Source of the DNA: Kaistella antarctica
GTDB taxonomy: Bacteria > Bacteroidota > Bacteroidia > Flavobacteriales > Weeksellaceae
NCBI RefSeq assembly: GCF_900109615.1
Contig: NZ_FOIX01000001.1
Coordinates: 248,001 to 312,000 of the forward strand
Direction of reading: 5' to 3'
Length of the DNA stretch: 64,000 bases
The position numbers were made by a program, and so were the translations under genes. The notes beneath the pieces were generated by a model. It was not told where the DNA came from and did not search any database. It was given only the letters and a program-made list of their open reading frames with translations. Of this stretch, positions 9,747-18,798 are shown one piece after another (position 1 is the first letter of the stretch; the number at the start of each line of letters is the position of its first letter).

Positions 9747-9754
9747 TAATTTTG
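9747..9754 (+). promoter_or_regulatory. -7 box of the exbB-exbD-tonB-like operon
   Basis: TAATTTTG fits TAnnTTTG and lies 29 bases before the exbB ATG. Confidence 0.45.
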
Positions 9755-9783
9755 ACGTTCAATTTTAAAATCAAAAAGTACAC

Positions 9784-10464
9784 ATGTTTTTACAAACTCC
9801 AACGCAAATCATCAATACCACCACAGAAAAACACGTTTTTTCACTTTGGGAAATTCTTTTCGGCGGCGGGCTCGTCGGAAATATTATTATGATTGCGATT
9901 TTTCTTTTAGGAATATTAGCGCTTTACATCTTTTTAGAAAGATACTTTTTCATTAAAAGAGCTTCCAAACAAACTCCCAACTTCTTAGAAAATATTAAAG
10001 ATTTCGTACAGGAAGGAAAAATCACAACTGCAGTTGATTACTGCAGAACTATCGATTCGCCAGAAGCTAGAATGATCGAAAAAGGTTTGGCCCGCATCGG
10101 CAGACCTATTTCTGACATTTCCAACGCGATGCAAAATCAAGGACAATTAGAAGTTTCTAAATTAGAAAAAAACCTAAATATCTTAGCATCCGCCGCTGGA
10201 GCCGCACCGATGTTAGGATTCTTAGGAACCGTAGTCGGAATGATCATGGCGTTTTTTGAAATCTCCAACGTGACTGGCGCGGTAAGTCCTAAACTATTGG
10301 CAACTGGGATTTATACAGCGATGGCAACTACCGCAATCGGTTTATTCGTCGGAATTCCAGCTTACTTTTTTTACAATATTTTGGTCACCAATGTTGATCG
10401 TTTGGTTTTAAAAATTCAAACGCATGTGAATGAATTTCTGGATACTTTAAATACGCCGTTATAA
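9784..10464 (+). CDS. exbB: MotA/TolQ/ExbB family proton channel subunit
   Basis: A 226-residue inner-membrane protein with three hydrophobic segments (about 28-50, 130-160, 175-200) and the family segment AAPMLGFLGTVVGMI with ATTAIGLFVGIPAYF. With ExbD it forms the proton-driven stator that powers TonB. It is first in a three-gene operon: its stop overlaps the exbD start (TAATG). TolQ would be the alternative name, but no Tol-Pal genes are nearby and a TonB-like gene follows, so ExbB fits better. Confidence 0.88.
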   Translation: MFLQTPTQIINTTTEKHVFSLWEILFGGGLVGNIIMIAIFLLGILALYIFLERYFFIKRASKQTPNFLENIKDFVQEGKITTAVDYCRTIDSPEARMIEKGLARIGRPISDISNAMQNQGQLEVSKLEKNLNILASAAGAAPMLGFLGTVVGMIMAFFEISNVTGAVSPKLLATGIYTAMATTAIGLFVGIPAYFFYNILVTNVDRLVLKIQTHVNEFLDTLNTPL

Positions 10465-10862
10465 TGGAGTTGAAAAGAAAAAACAGAGTCAACGCCGAGT
10501 TCAGTATGGCCTCGATGACCGATATTATTTTCCTGTTGTTGATTTTCTTTATGATTACGAGTTCTGCTATTAGTCAAAGTGCTATTGAAGTAAAATTACC
10601 GACCGCTGATAGCGCAAACCCGAGTGTTCAGGATCCGTCGGTGGTTACGATAAAGGAAGACGGCAAGTATTTTGTAAACGATAAGGAAATTGCAAAGGAC
10701 CAACTCGAAAATTATTTGGTTACTACTTTGAAAGACGTAGAAAAACCATCATTCACGATCAGAGCCGATGAAAACACCAAACATAAAGATGTTGTTTTCG
10801 TGATGGGAATTGCCGAGAATAATCAATATAACTTATCAATCGCAACCACTCAAGAAGAGTAA
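10464..10862 (+). CDS. exbD: ExbD/TolR family biopolymer transport protein
   Basis: A 132-residue protein with one N-terminal membrane segment (about 20-40) and a periplasmic domain. The membrane segment contains the family Asp in SMTDIIFLLLIFFM, which takes part in proton flow with ExbB. Translation is coupled to exbB through a TAATG overlap. The tonB-like gene starts 34 bases after the stop. Confidence 0.88.
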   Translation: MELKRKNRVNAEFSMASMTDIIFLLLIFFMITSSAISQSAIEVKLPTADSANPSVQDPSVVTIKEDGKYFVNDKEIAKDQLENYLVTTLKDVEKPSFTIRADENTKHKDVVFVMGIAENNQYNLSIATTQEE

Positions 10863-10896
10863 TCGATTAGTTAATAAAAAAAGGAATTCCGCATCA

Positions 10897-11763
10897 ATGG
10901 ATTATATCATTAAACATAAAAGAAACGAAGCGAAAGACAGAACATGGAGCGCAATCATAACGCTGCTCATTTCACTGGTACTTTTTCTGGGGATTTTCTT
11001 TTACAAGTTTACCAAAATTACCGAACAACCCGAGCAACTTACGACCATGCTCATTAACTTCGGCGATAATCGTGACGGTGCAGAAATAGAGGAGCCAGCC
11101 AATCAGGAAGGAAGTTTAGCCGCCAATTCAGAAGTTACAGAACCCGTCGAGGAAATTGTTCCTGAAGCAAAGCCAGAACCGGTAAAAGAAATGGTAAAGC
11201 CTGCGGAAAAAGTAATAACGGGAACAAATACGAAAGTAAGTGCTCCGAAAGTTGAAAAAGTAGTTAAAGCTAAAACACCAACTAAATCTACTCCCGCAAA
11301 AACAACCACGCCGAAGAAAGAAACTCCCGCAAAAGCGACGACTCCAAATTCAAATACTGGCTCTGGCGATGGCAAAGGAACTGCAGCCGTTGGAAATCTC
11401 TTGAAAGGTCGAGGAACCAAAGCTGGCACGCAAGGAACGACGGGAACAACTGGTAATGCCGGCGATCCTTTGGGTGGCGACGGAAATGGCGATAGCAAAA
11501 TTGGTGTCGATCGAAAACTCGTTGGATTTATTCCCGGAACGATGGGCCGTGGCGGCGCACAACCTTCTCATAGTTGTTCAGCGAGTGGAAATATTAATAT
11601 CGCCTATACAGTAGACAAAGCTGGCAATGTCATTTCAGCTCGGCGTTCAGGCGGCGCTTCCGATCCCTGCGTGGTTTCAACATCCGTGAGTTGGGTGAAG
11701 AGATACGTAAAAGCAGAAAAATCGAACTCCGCTTCTACTGGAACTTACAGTATTACTTTTTAA
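10897..11763 (+). CDS. TonB-like energy transducer with long low-complexity linker
   Basis: I chose the ATG at 10897, giving 288 residues; the longer frame from 10810 runs inside exbD and has no good start. Layout: short cytoplasmic basic stretch, one membrane segment (about residues 20-40), a Pro/Glu/Lys/Thr-rich linker (about 65-155), a Gly-rich stretch (150-200) and a C-terminal domain with two Cys in SCSASGN and DPCVVS, which may pair. The DKAGNVISARR stretch is typical of Bacteroidota TonB C-terminal domains. It should link ExbBD to outer-membrane TonB-dependent receptors. Confidence 0.8.
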   Translation: MDYIIKHKRNEAKDRTWSAIITLLISLVLFLGIFFYKFTKITEQPEQLTTMLINFGDNRDGAEIEEPANQEGSLAANSEVTEPVEEIVPEAKPEPVKEMVKPAEKVITGTNTKVSAPKVEKVVKAKTPTKSTPAKTTTPKKETPAKATTPNSNTGSGDGKGTAAVGNLLKGRGTKAGTQGTTGTTGNAGDPLGGDGNGDSKIGVDRKLVGFIPGTMGRGGAQPSHSCSASGNINIAYTVDKAGNVISARRSGGASDPCVVSTSVSWVKRYVKAEKSNSASTGTYSITF

Positions 11764-11768
11764 ATTTA

Positions 11769-11880
11769 TTTGGGCGACTTATCCGCCTTCCACTCCCAAT
11801 CTTTTTTCTGCCAGCGCCGAAGTCCAACTGAAAAAAAAGGATTTCCGTTCAAGTCGGGTCGCAATTCCAGCTTCAATTAA
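11769..11880 (+). repeat. Dispersed intergenic repeat, copy A
   Basis: After the tonB-like gene. It shares the blocks TCCGCCTTCC, CTTTTTT and TCAAGTCGGG in the same order with 61011-61100; a related reverse copy lies at 41849-41950. It is noncoding and lies between operons. Repeats of this style are common in flavobacterial genomes. Confidence 0.55.
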
Positions 11881-11938
11881 AGAGCAGAATAAATAAGGAA
11901 ACCTTTTAGATACCAAAAACTTTTAGGAATTTTGCCTC

Positions 11939-13177
11939 ATGACAAATCAGCAATATCAAGAAGCAATCGACTGGCTTTTTGTACAGATACCAAGTTACCA
12001 AACCGATGGACAAAAAGCCTACAAACCAGGTTTAGAAAACATCACAAAACTCTGTGACTTGTTTGGTAATCCGCAAGAAAAACTCAAGATGATTCACATT
12101 GGTGGAACCAACGGAAAGGGTTCTACTAGCAACATGCTTGCCTCTGTCTTGCAAGAAGCAGGTTATAAAATTGGACTTTACAACTCTCCCCACCTCATCG
12201 ATTTTACAGAACGAATAAAGATCAATGGTGAAAATTGTGACAAAGAATTCGTTTATCATTTTATTCAAAAGCTGAGAAATTTACCCGAAGAAATAACGCC
12301 GTCATTTTTTGAATTCACGACGATTATGGCATTCGAATATTTTTATCAAAAGAAAGTCGATTACGCAATCATCGAAGTAGGTTTGGGCGGACGATTGGAT
12401 TCTACCAATATTATTACTCCTCTGGTGTCTGCCATTACAAACGTTGCCTTGGATCATCAGGATTTATTAGGAAACACCATTGAAGAAATCTCCCGTGAAA
12501 AAGCCGGCATCATCAAACCAAATATTTCAATTATTTCAGGTGCAGATGATTTGGTCGTTAAAAATATCATTAAATCAGAAGCATCCGAACTGAAGACTGA
12601 ATTCATCGATGCTACAACAATTACTACCGATTTAAAATCAGATTTAAAAGGGAACTATCAGCAAAAAAACATTAAAGTTGTTTTAGCTTTAACTAAAGAA
12701 TTGCAAAATTCAGGATTAACCATTTCAGAAAAACACATTCAAAACGGACTTTTGAAAGTACTTAAAAACACCAACTTCATTGGACGTTGGTTTGAGTTTT
12801 CAAAAGATCCACTCATCATTTGCGATACTGCGCACAATCAAGCAGGCTTAGAACTTGTTTTTGACCAATTAAATTCTATTCCAAAATTCAAACATATCAT
12901 TTTAGGCTTTGTAGCAGAAAAGAACATTACCGAAGTTTTACAGATTCTTCCTCGCAACGCTACCTTCTATTTTGCTAAACCATCCAACAATCGGGGCCGT
13001 CACCCTCAGGATTACGAAGATTTATTAAAAAAATCGAAAATAATTTATAAAATTTTTGATACGGTTCAGGAGGCGTATCTTTTTGCAAAACAACAACTTA
13101 AAAAAGAAGAAATGATTTTTATCGGCGGAAGCAACTTTGTAGTCGGAGAATTTCTACAAAAAAATTTGGAGGAGTAG
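11939..13177 (+). CDS. folC: Bifunctional folylpolyglutamate/dihydrofolate synthase
   Basis: A 412-residue cytosolic Mur-ligase-family enzyme that adds glutamate to dihydropteroate or folates with ATP. The ATP loop GGTNGKGST lies near residue 60, followed by LYNSPHL and the Asn/His/Asp segment ALDHQDLLG near 175. The C-terminal glutamate-binding domain includes DTAHNQAG near 300. Length and order are normal for FolC. It is followed by two tRNA genes. Confidence 0.92.
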   Translation: MTNQQYQEAIDWLFVQIPSYQTDGQKAYKPGLENITKLCDLFGNPQEKLKMIHIGGTNGKGSTSNMLASVLQEAGYKIGLYNSPHLIDFTERIKINGENCDKEFVYHFIQKLRNLPEEITPSFFEFTTIMAFEYFYQKKVDYAIIEVGLGGRLDSTNIITPLVSAITNVALDHQDLLGNTIEEISREKAGIIKPNISIISGADDLVVKNIIKSEASELKTEFIDATTITTDLKSDLKGNYQQKNIKVVLALTKELQNSGLTISEKHIQNGLLKVLKNTNFIGRWFEFSKDPLIICDTAHNQAGLELVFDQLNSIPKFKHIILGFVAEKNITEVLQILPRNATFYFAKPSNNRGRHPQDYEDLLKKSKIIYKIFDTVQEAYLFAKQQLKKEEMIFIGGSNFVVGEFLQKNLEE

Positions 13178-13229
13178 AAAATTTTTGTACATTTGCCGAA
13201 CCAAAATTTGACACATCAAAAATGGTATC

Positions 13230-13304
13230 GGGCTCTTAGCTCAGTTGGTTCAGAGCATCTCGTTTACACCGAGAGGGTCGGGGGTTCGAATCCCTCAGGG
13301 CCCA
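13230..13304 (+). tRNA. tRNA-Val (anticodon TAC)
   Basis: A 75-base cloverleaf. The acceptor GGGCTCT pairs with AGGGCCC (one T-G pair), D stem GCTC/GAGC, anticodon stem TCTCG/CGAGA with loop TTTACAC, and T arm GGTTCGAATCC. Loop positions 3-5 read TAC, so valine. Discriminator A is followed by CCC, not CCA, so CCA must be added after transcription. Confidence 0.93.
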
Positions 13305-13311
13305 CCCAAGA

Positions 13312-13339
13312 AACCTCAGTTCATTCTGAGGTTTTTTTT
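13312..13339 (+). terminator. Terminator between the two tRNA-Val genes
   Basis: AACCTCAG / CTGAGGTT stem with a six-base loop and a run of Ts. Confidence 0.75.
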
Positions 13340-13345
13340 AATTAA

Positions 13346-13423
13346 GGGCAGTTAGCTCAGTTGGTTTAGAGCGCTGCGTCGACATCGCAGAGGTCACTGG
13401 TTCGAACCCAGTACCGCCCACCA
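13346..13423 (+). tRNA. tRNA-Val (anticodon GAC)
   Basis: Cloverleaf with acceptor GGGCAGT against ACCGCCC, which leaves one A-C mismatch at the fifth pair. Anticodon stem CTGCG/CGCAG with loop TCGACAT; positions 3-5 read GAC, so valine. T arm GGTTCGAACCC. Discriminator A is followed by CCA (13421-13423) in the DNA. With the neighbouring TAC gene it makes a valine tRNA pair that can read all valine codons. Confidence 0.9.
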
Positions 13424-13424
13424 A

Positions 13425-13454
13425 AACTTCTCAAGAAATTGAGGAGTTTTTTTT
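13425..13454 (+). terminator. Terminator after the tRNA pair
   Basis: AACTTCTCAA / TTGAGGAGTT stem around a GAAA loop, then eight Ts. Confidence 0.75.
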
Positions 13455-13553
13455 GGTTTCAAACCACTTCTTACTCACACTCAAAACATTCCAAATAATT
13501 CTTTTTCAAAACATTGAGATTAATTTCCTAATTTTAATCTCAAAACACAAACC

Positions 13554-14426
13554 ATGCTAGTAAAAATTTACGGGAGCGCCATCTTTGGAGTTTCGGCCCA
13601 AACCATCACCATCGAAGTGAATGTTGATACTGGCGGCGTTGGTTATCATTTGGTCGGACTTCCAGATAATGCAATCAAGGAAAGCAGTTATAGAATCTCG
13701 GCGGCTCTGAAAAACATTGGTTTCAAAATTCCGGGAAAAAAAATCACCATCAATATGGCGCCAGCAGATTTGCGCAAAGAAGGCTCTGCGTACGACCTCA
13801 GCATTGCCTTAGGGATTTTAGCAGCTTCTGAACAAATCAGCGCCGAGGAGATTAGTAAATATATTATTATGGGTGAATTATCCTTAGATGGCGGATTATT
13901 ACCCATCAAAGGCGTGCTACCAATTGCCATTAAAGCGAAAGAAGAAGGATTTAAAGGAATTATTTTACCCAAACTAAATATACGTGAAGCCGCGATTGTA
14001 AGCGAACTGGAAGTTTATGGCGTGGACAATATCAAGGAAGTAGTTGATTTCTTTAATGAAGGAATTCCGCTGGAAAGAACGACTATTGATATTCGTAAAG
14101 AGTTTCAGGAAAAGGTTCATCATTTTCCAAATGATTTTTCAGAGGTGAAAGGTCAGGAGACCGCCAAACGCGCCATGGAAGTTGCTGCAGCAGGCGGACA
14201 CAATATTATTCTCATCGGTCCGCCAGGAAGTGGGAAAACAATGCTAGCCAAAAGAGTTCCAACCATCTTGCCGCCCTTAACTTTAAAGGAAGCCTTAGAA
14301 ACAACTAAAATTCATTCTGTCGCAGGAAAAATCGGAACTGAAACTTCTTTGATGACGGTTCGTCCATTCCGAAGTCCGCACCACACAATTTCTGATGTAG
14401 TTGTGTATAATGTACACATTGTCTAA
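13554..14426 (+). pseudogene. comM: comM/YifB 5' fragment, cut by the island
   Basis: The N-terminal 281 residues of a YifB/ComM Mg-chelatase-like AAA+ protein, a helicase that promotes branch migration in natural transformation in the species studied. Visible: the N-terminal LonC-like (ChlI) domain with [15 protein letters not shown], then Walker A GPPGSGKT at 222-229 and [10 protein letters not shown]. After Asp281 the frame runs into island DNA and stops at 14424-14426 after nine foreign codons. Walker B (LFLDEMPEF) lies 21 kb away in the 3' fragment at 35288. The truncated product cannot be an ATPase. Confidence 0.93.
14377..14414. other. attL: left junction of the island
   Basis: comM sequence ending ACAATTTCT, the putative GA crossover (14394-14395), ten island bases, then the arm TATAATGTA (14406-14414). 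That arm is the reverse complement of the arm at attR, at the same ten-base distance from GA. Confidence 0.7.
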
Positions 14427-14446
14427 ATTTGTACAAAACTATTTGT

Positions 14447-16399
14447 ATGTTAGGTATTTATGCAAGAGTGTCTCAAGAAGAAGACACTGACCATTCACTG
14501 AAGGTTCAGGTCGATTTAGGAACAAAATACGCCAAGGAGAAAAATTTGGAATTTCTAATTTATGAGGATAATGGAATTTCGGGAACTCTCAGTATTGACC
14601 AAAGACCAGAGCTTTTAAGATTAGTTTCGGATATCAATTCGGGACTAATTAATCAAGTTTTTGCTATCGAACAATCTAGATTAGAAAGGGAACCTATCGT
14701 TTGGATGACATTATTTAAACTCTTTCAAGATACTGGAACAAAATTACACTTTTACAACCAAGGAGATTTTGATTTTGAATCTGACAATAATTACTTAATG
14801 TCAAATTTTCTCTCTGTTGCAAATGCATTTTATGTTAAAACTACTAAGAAGAAAGTAAAAAAAGCTCTGCTTTACAATGTTGAGCAAGGTAAAGTACATG
14901 CAAGTCCTCCATATGGCTATACAAAGGATGACAATAAGTTTTTGGTAGTTGATGAAGATGAAAAACCGATTGTAGAATATATTTTTAAGCAATCTCTGTC
15001 TGGAATTGGAACAAATAAAATTGCTGAACTTCTTAATGAAAAAAAAGTTCCAACATCTTATAGCAAACTTCCTGGTGAATATAAATATTTGAATAAAGAT
15101 ACTGGAGTCTTGACAATACGAAAAAAATCAGATTCGAAGTGGGCAGGGAAAACAATCCAGGGCATAATTAAGAATACATTTTACAAAGGGAAAAGATACT
15201 GGCAGGGACAATTCTATGATGTACCAGCAATTATCTCCGAGGAATATTGGCAACGGGTAAATGATAACCTAATAAAAAACAGAAATAATTCAGGAAAAAA
15301 AGTCACACATAAATATCTGCTTAAAGGAAAGATTACCTGTGCAAGATGCGGTAGAAACTATACAGGATTATCTCGAGTAAACAAAAATGACCACGTTTAT
15401 AGATGTTCATCAAAAAGAATTAAAGGGCACACGTGCGAAAACGGTGGAATAAATATCGACAAAATTGAAAATGTAATTTGGAGTTATTTTTTCGAAAAAA
15501 AAGAGGTGTTAAATTTAATAAATTCTGGAAGTAGCTCTAAAAACGAAAGAATATTAGAAAATGAAAATCAAATTAAGCTAAACAAGAAAAGATATAATGC
15601 ATTAATTAGTGAGCGAGATAAATTAGTAAATTTTATTACTAAAGGAATCGTTAGCGAAAATGAGGCAAAAAAAGAGGTAGAGAGAATTAGAAAGGGAATC
15701 CAGGAAACAGAAACGGAACTAAAGATATTAAATCAATATTCTGCATTAATAGAAAGCTCCAAAGAACTATTAGTAAACTCTTCTGAAGACTTCAACAATT
15801 TTTCAAGCACATTAACTTTTGTCGATAAGAAAGAAGTTATAAACAAATACATAAAAAGAATTTTTTTAAACTTACTTGATATAAAAAAAAGAAGTTTTGC
15901 TATAAAGATTGATTTTAATTTTGGCATTGATAGTGAAAAATATTATCTTTCAGGAGACTTCATTACATCTATCACACGGAAAAAAATAATTCAAATAAAC
16001 GGTATTGTTCAAAATGAAATCTGTTCTCTGGATGAATTTAATAATTTAGTTTTATACACTAGTAATGGAATTGTTGCAAAACCATGGATGAATTTTAACA
16101 ATACTATAATTCCTATTATCAACCCATTTTATCCATATGGAGTACCACAAGACTGGAATTTAGAAAATTTAATAGAATTTTACCAGTTAAATCCTGAATG
16201 GTTATCACCAATTACTGGAACAAATATTTATTGCATGAATGAAAATGAATTTAACTATACTTGGTTTGTAGAAAATTATACGTTGTATAAAAATAAGCCT
16301 CTCCGAGAATGGTTCATCTTTTTACTTTCATTTGACCTAAAAGTGGAACAACATATAATAAAAAAAGGTATTCCTATATCGAAAAGAAAAATTAAATGA
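14447..16399 (+). CDS. Large serine recombinase (integrase) with long C-terminal extension
   Basis: A 650-residue recombinase counted from the ATG at 14447; a TTG 18 bases upstream is possible but lies closer to attL. Catalytic domain at 1-150 with YARVS (Ser9 nucleophile) and the Arg-rich EQSRLERE segment; recombinase domain about 155-280; zinc ribbon with Cys298, Cys301, Cys320 and Cys330; coiled coil about 365-435. Residues after about 500 form an extension (WMNF, FYPYGVPQDW, NPEWLSPITGT) that I cannot assign. The position, 50 bases from attL and reading inward, marks it as the island integrase. The stop overlaps the HNH start (ATGA). Confidence 0.92.
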   Translation: MLGIYARVSQEEDTDHSLKVQVDLGTKYAKEKNLEFLIYEDNGISGTLSIDQRPELLRLVSDINSGLINQVFAIEQSRLEREPIVWMTLFKLFQDTGTKLHFYNQGDFDFESDNNYLMSNFLSVANAFYVKTTKKKVKKALLYNVEQGKVHASPPYGYTKDDNKFLVVDEDEKPIVEYIFKQSLSGIGTNKIAELLNEKKVPTSYSKLPGEYKYLNKDTGVLTIRKKSDSKWAGKTIQGIIKNTFYKGKRYWQGQFYDVPAIISEEYWQRVNDNLIKNRNNSGKKVTHKYLLKGKITCARCGRNYTGLSRVNKNDHVYRCSSKRIKGHTCENGGINIDKIENVIWSYFFEKKEVLNLINSGSSSKNERILENENQIKLNKKRYNALISERDKLVNFITKGIVSENEAKKEVERIRKGIQETETELKILNQYSALIESSKELLVNSSEDFNNFSSTLTFVDKKEVINKYIKRIFLNLLDIKKRSFAIKIDFNFGIDSEKYYLSGDFITSITRKKIIQINGIVQNEICSLDEFNNLVLYTSNGIVAKPWMNFNNTIIPIINPFYPYGVPQDWNLENLIEFYQLNPEWLSPITGTNIYCMNENEFNYTWFVENYTLYKNKPLREWFIFLLSFDLKVEQHIIKKGIPISKRKIK

Positions 16400-17424
16400 G
16401 ATTCAATTTCCTTCAAAACGACCCTTCATTAGAATCTCAATGGAGAGCTATAATTCTGTTCGGGAAGAATTCAGCTACTTACAAATTTGCATTTGGAAAA
16501 GCTCTTTTAGAACTTGCTTCTACACAAAAAACCGACATCTCCATTAGTGAACTTGCTCCAATCTATGTCAACAATATATTACAGCATCTCAAAAACAGTG
16601 ACAAGCAAGGAAACTCTAGTTCGAGCACATTTCTCAATGCATGTAGAAAACATAATGTAGATGAAATTAGCTATGATGCTTTGATTGCAGTTACTGAAAA
16701 ATACGGTTTCAATAATGTAATAGATGCTTTCCAGAATATTAATGGAGGAGAAATCACCAATAAGTTTTATGAGAAAGATTTCAGTGGAAGTTTCAAAAGA
16801 ATCGTGATAACGGACGATTTGTTGCGACTTAAAGAAAGTATTCAATTTCAAAATTTTGTACACGAAGTAGATTCTCGTTGGAATTTGGTAGAAACAGCCT
16901 GGAATCTTAATCTAAATCCCAATTTGCTAGAGATAAAGATAGATGATGAACTACAAACTCTTTACCTGGAAACATCCTTTATGAAGAGAAAAGAAATTAC
17001 GTCAGCAAGAGCATCTTTAAACGGATATCAAAAGGGTAAATGCTTCTACTCCTTTCAAGACATCACGATAATTTCTGGAGATGAAAATCTCGCTGCCGTA
17101 GACCATTTCTTACCTCATGCTTTTAAGGTTAATCTTAATAATGAAGGTGCTAACGTTAATGGGGTTTGGAACTTAGTTCTGTCAGATAGTGACGTAAATA
17201 ATAATAAAAGGGCTAAAATCCCTGAAATAAAGTATTTAGAAAGACTATACAAGAGAAATGAGTTCTATATCGAGAGTAAGCATCCTTTAGGAGAAACAAT
17301 TGTTAATCAAACTGGACGAACTTCAGATGAAAGAAGAAAGTTTTTACAAAAGCAATACGAATTATGCTTAAATTTAGCTATCCAGAAATGGTCACCAAAA
17401 ATTGAATTAGAACCTTTATTTTAA
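16396..17424 (+). CDS. HNH endonuclease domain protein
   Basis: A 342-residue protein. The N-terminal 200 residues are alpha-rich and unrecognised; the HNH domain is C-terminal. It has GKCFYS in place of the usual C-x-x-C knuckle, VDHFLPH with the catalytic His (Asp236, His237), the Asn of VWNLVLS (259) and NNNKR near 268-272. The nuclease should cut or nick DNA. ATGA overlap with the recombinase and TAATG overlap with the HIT gene indicate one translationally coupled operon. A role in integration or in defence is open. Confidence 0.8.
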   Translation: MRFNFLQNDPSLESQWRAIILFGKNSATYKFAFGKALLELASTQKTDISISELAPIYVNNILQHLKNSDKQGNSSSSTFLNACRKHNVDEISYDALIAVTEKYGFNNVIDAFQNINGGEITNKFYEKDFSGSFKRIVITDDLLRLKESIQFQNFVHEVDSRWNLVETAWNLNLNPNLLEIKIDDELQTLYLETSFMKRKEITSARASLNGYQKGKCFYSFQDITIISGDENLAAVDHFLPHAFKVNLNNEGANVNGVWNLVLSDSDVNNNKRAKIPEIKYLERLYKRNEFYIESKHPLGETIVNQTGRTSDERRKFLQKQYELCLNLAIQKWSPKIELEPLF

Positions 17425-17789
17425 TGATAGACTTTACTGAAATAAAAGAGGAAAGCATAATACTCAGGACTCATTACTTCTTTATATTAAAAGACGCATT
17501 TCCTGTATCTCCTGGACATTTGCTGATTATTTCAAATGAGGTGAAAAGAGATTTCTTTGAGCTGTCTTATATTGAGATGATTGAGCTGACAAAGGTAATT
17601 GAATTGGCGAAAGAGATAATTTTAAAAGATTATGAACCTGATGGATATAACATCGGAATGAACTGTGGAGAAGTAGCTGGACAGACAGTTTTCCATTTTC
17701 ACTGTCACGTTATCCCAAGATATAAAGGTGATATGGAAAATCCAAAAGGTGGCGTGAGACATGTTATTCCTGAAAAAGGGAGTTATTAA
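17424..17789 (+). CDS. HIT family hydrolase
   Basis: A 121-residue histidine-triad protein: HFHCHVIPR supplies His91, His93 and His95, preceded by the Asn/Gly segment NIGMNCGEVAGQ. HIT enzymes hydrolyse nucleotide phosphoramidates, dinucleoside polyphosphates or adenylylated substrates. Coupling to an HNH nuclease and a recombinase (TAATG overlap) suggests that it processes a nucleotide or nucleic-acid adduct in the same pathway, but that is inference. Length is normal for a minimal HIT protein. Confidence 0.88.
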   Translation: MIDFTEIKEESIILRTHYFFILKDAFPVSPGHLLIISNEVKRDFFELSYIEMIELTKVIELAKEIILKDYEPDGYNIGMNCGEVAGQTVFHFHCHVIPRYKGDMENPKGGVRHVIPEKGSY

Positions 17790-18103
17790 AACACTCAAAT
17801 ACGGTAAGCGATGTATCTATTTATCAATATACTTATTAGCAAACAAATAGAACAATATAGATGCCATACGTATTATTCTGCTCTATATGTAACATACTCT
17901 ATCTTAGACTCTCTGCTCAGGAAAAAAAATACGCATTACTTGCAATCACTTACAAGTAATTAAATTGTAATACATAACTATTAAGCAATGATTTAATACT
18001 TAGGTTACCACTTTCCACATATTCATATTATTCGTATATTTGGGAGTTGTAGTCAATTATAAGACTATCTATCTTCAATATTAAAAATTAATTATTAAAT
18101 CAA
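17790..18103. other. 314-base intergenic region with a candidate promoter
   Basis: AT-rich sequence without a coding frame. A -7 box TATATTTG lies at 18035-18042, about 60 bases before the next gene. No clear terminator follows the HIT gene. Confidence 0.4.
18035..18042 (+). promoter_or_regulatory. -7 box before the exported-protein cluster
   Basis: TATATTTG fits TAnnTTTG; the -33 position holds only a weak match (TTTC). Confidence 0.35.
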
Positions 18104-18640
18104 ATGAACAAATTTTTACTGATTATTGCAATCGTAATAACAAATTTTTATTGTGCCCAAACTTACACTGATTTACTAAATATTACTAAATTTTACGGAA
18201 GTAAAGTAGAGAATTTTGAAAAAACCTTTAAAGTTAAACCCTTTGAAAAAAAATCAACTTTCGGAAAATCAATGCTGATATATAAGATGGCAAATTATAA
18301 TGTATCGATTGAATCGAATTCTGAAGATGAGACAATAAATCGGATTGACTTGTTTCAATTAAATATTAATGCTGATTTAATAACCGAACTTTGGTATAAA
18401 ATGACAACAGAGTTAAATAAGAACCCACTATTTCATATTAAATCTACAGCTTTTAAAGACAAAACTAAAGATTTCGAAACTACTGATTTGAAATATGATG
18501 AACTATTAAAACTTTTAAGAAGTCTAAATTACCCTGAAAAATTAATTTATGTAGTTACGTATGAAAAAGAAAATCTTATTTATTCGGTTTCAGGTTTTCA
18601 AAACAATTTTATAATTAGTACATCAACTATTCGAAAGTAA
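18104..18640 (+). CDS. Exported protein of unknown function (178 aa)
   Basis: The N-terminal hydrophobic stretch ending in NFYCAQTY is a signal peptide, with cleavage probably after CA and before QT, a common flavobacterial pattern. Cys17 could instead be a lipid site, but the preceding FY is a poor lipobox. The mature part is Lys/Asn-rich with beta-strand-like alternation. Its start (YTDLLNITKFYGSK) loosely resembles that of the 177-aa protein at 19325, so the two may be distant relatives. No family recognised. It lies alone on its strand with 158 bases to the next gene. Confidence 0.65.
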   Translation: MNKFLLIIAIVITNFYCAQTYTDLLNITKFYGSKVENFEKTFKVKPFEKKSTFGKSMLIYKMANYNVSIESNSEDETINRIDLFQLNINADLITELWYKMTTELNKNPLFHIKSTAFKDKTKDFETTDLKYDELLKLLRSLNYPEKLIYVVTYEKENLIYSVSGFQNNFIISTSTIRK

Positions 18641-18798
18641 ATCATAAAAAACCTACCTAGAACATGGTATTTGTAAAAAAAATCCCGACTCACTTGATGA
18701 CCAGAGGCTTTCTTCACAAATATCCAACGCTGTCTGCAATGCAAAAAAATCTTTGTGAAATATAAATCCTACAAAAACATTAAACCTATTTTTTAAAT

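Noticed and set aside
10810..10896. Upstream extension of the tonB-like gene
   Set aside because: It lies inside the end of exbD in another frame; the ATG at 10897 gives a normal N-terminus.
11103..11498. Minus-strand frame opposite the tonB-like linker
   Set aside because: A Pro/Val/Phe-rich shadow of the Lys/Glu/Thr-rich linker; no start context.
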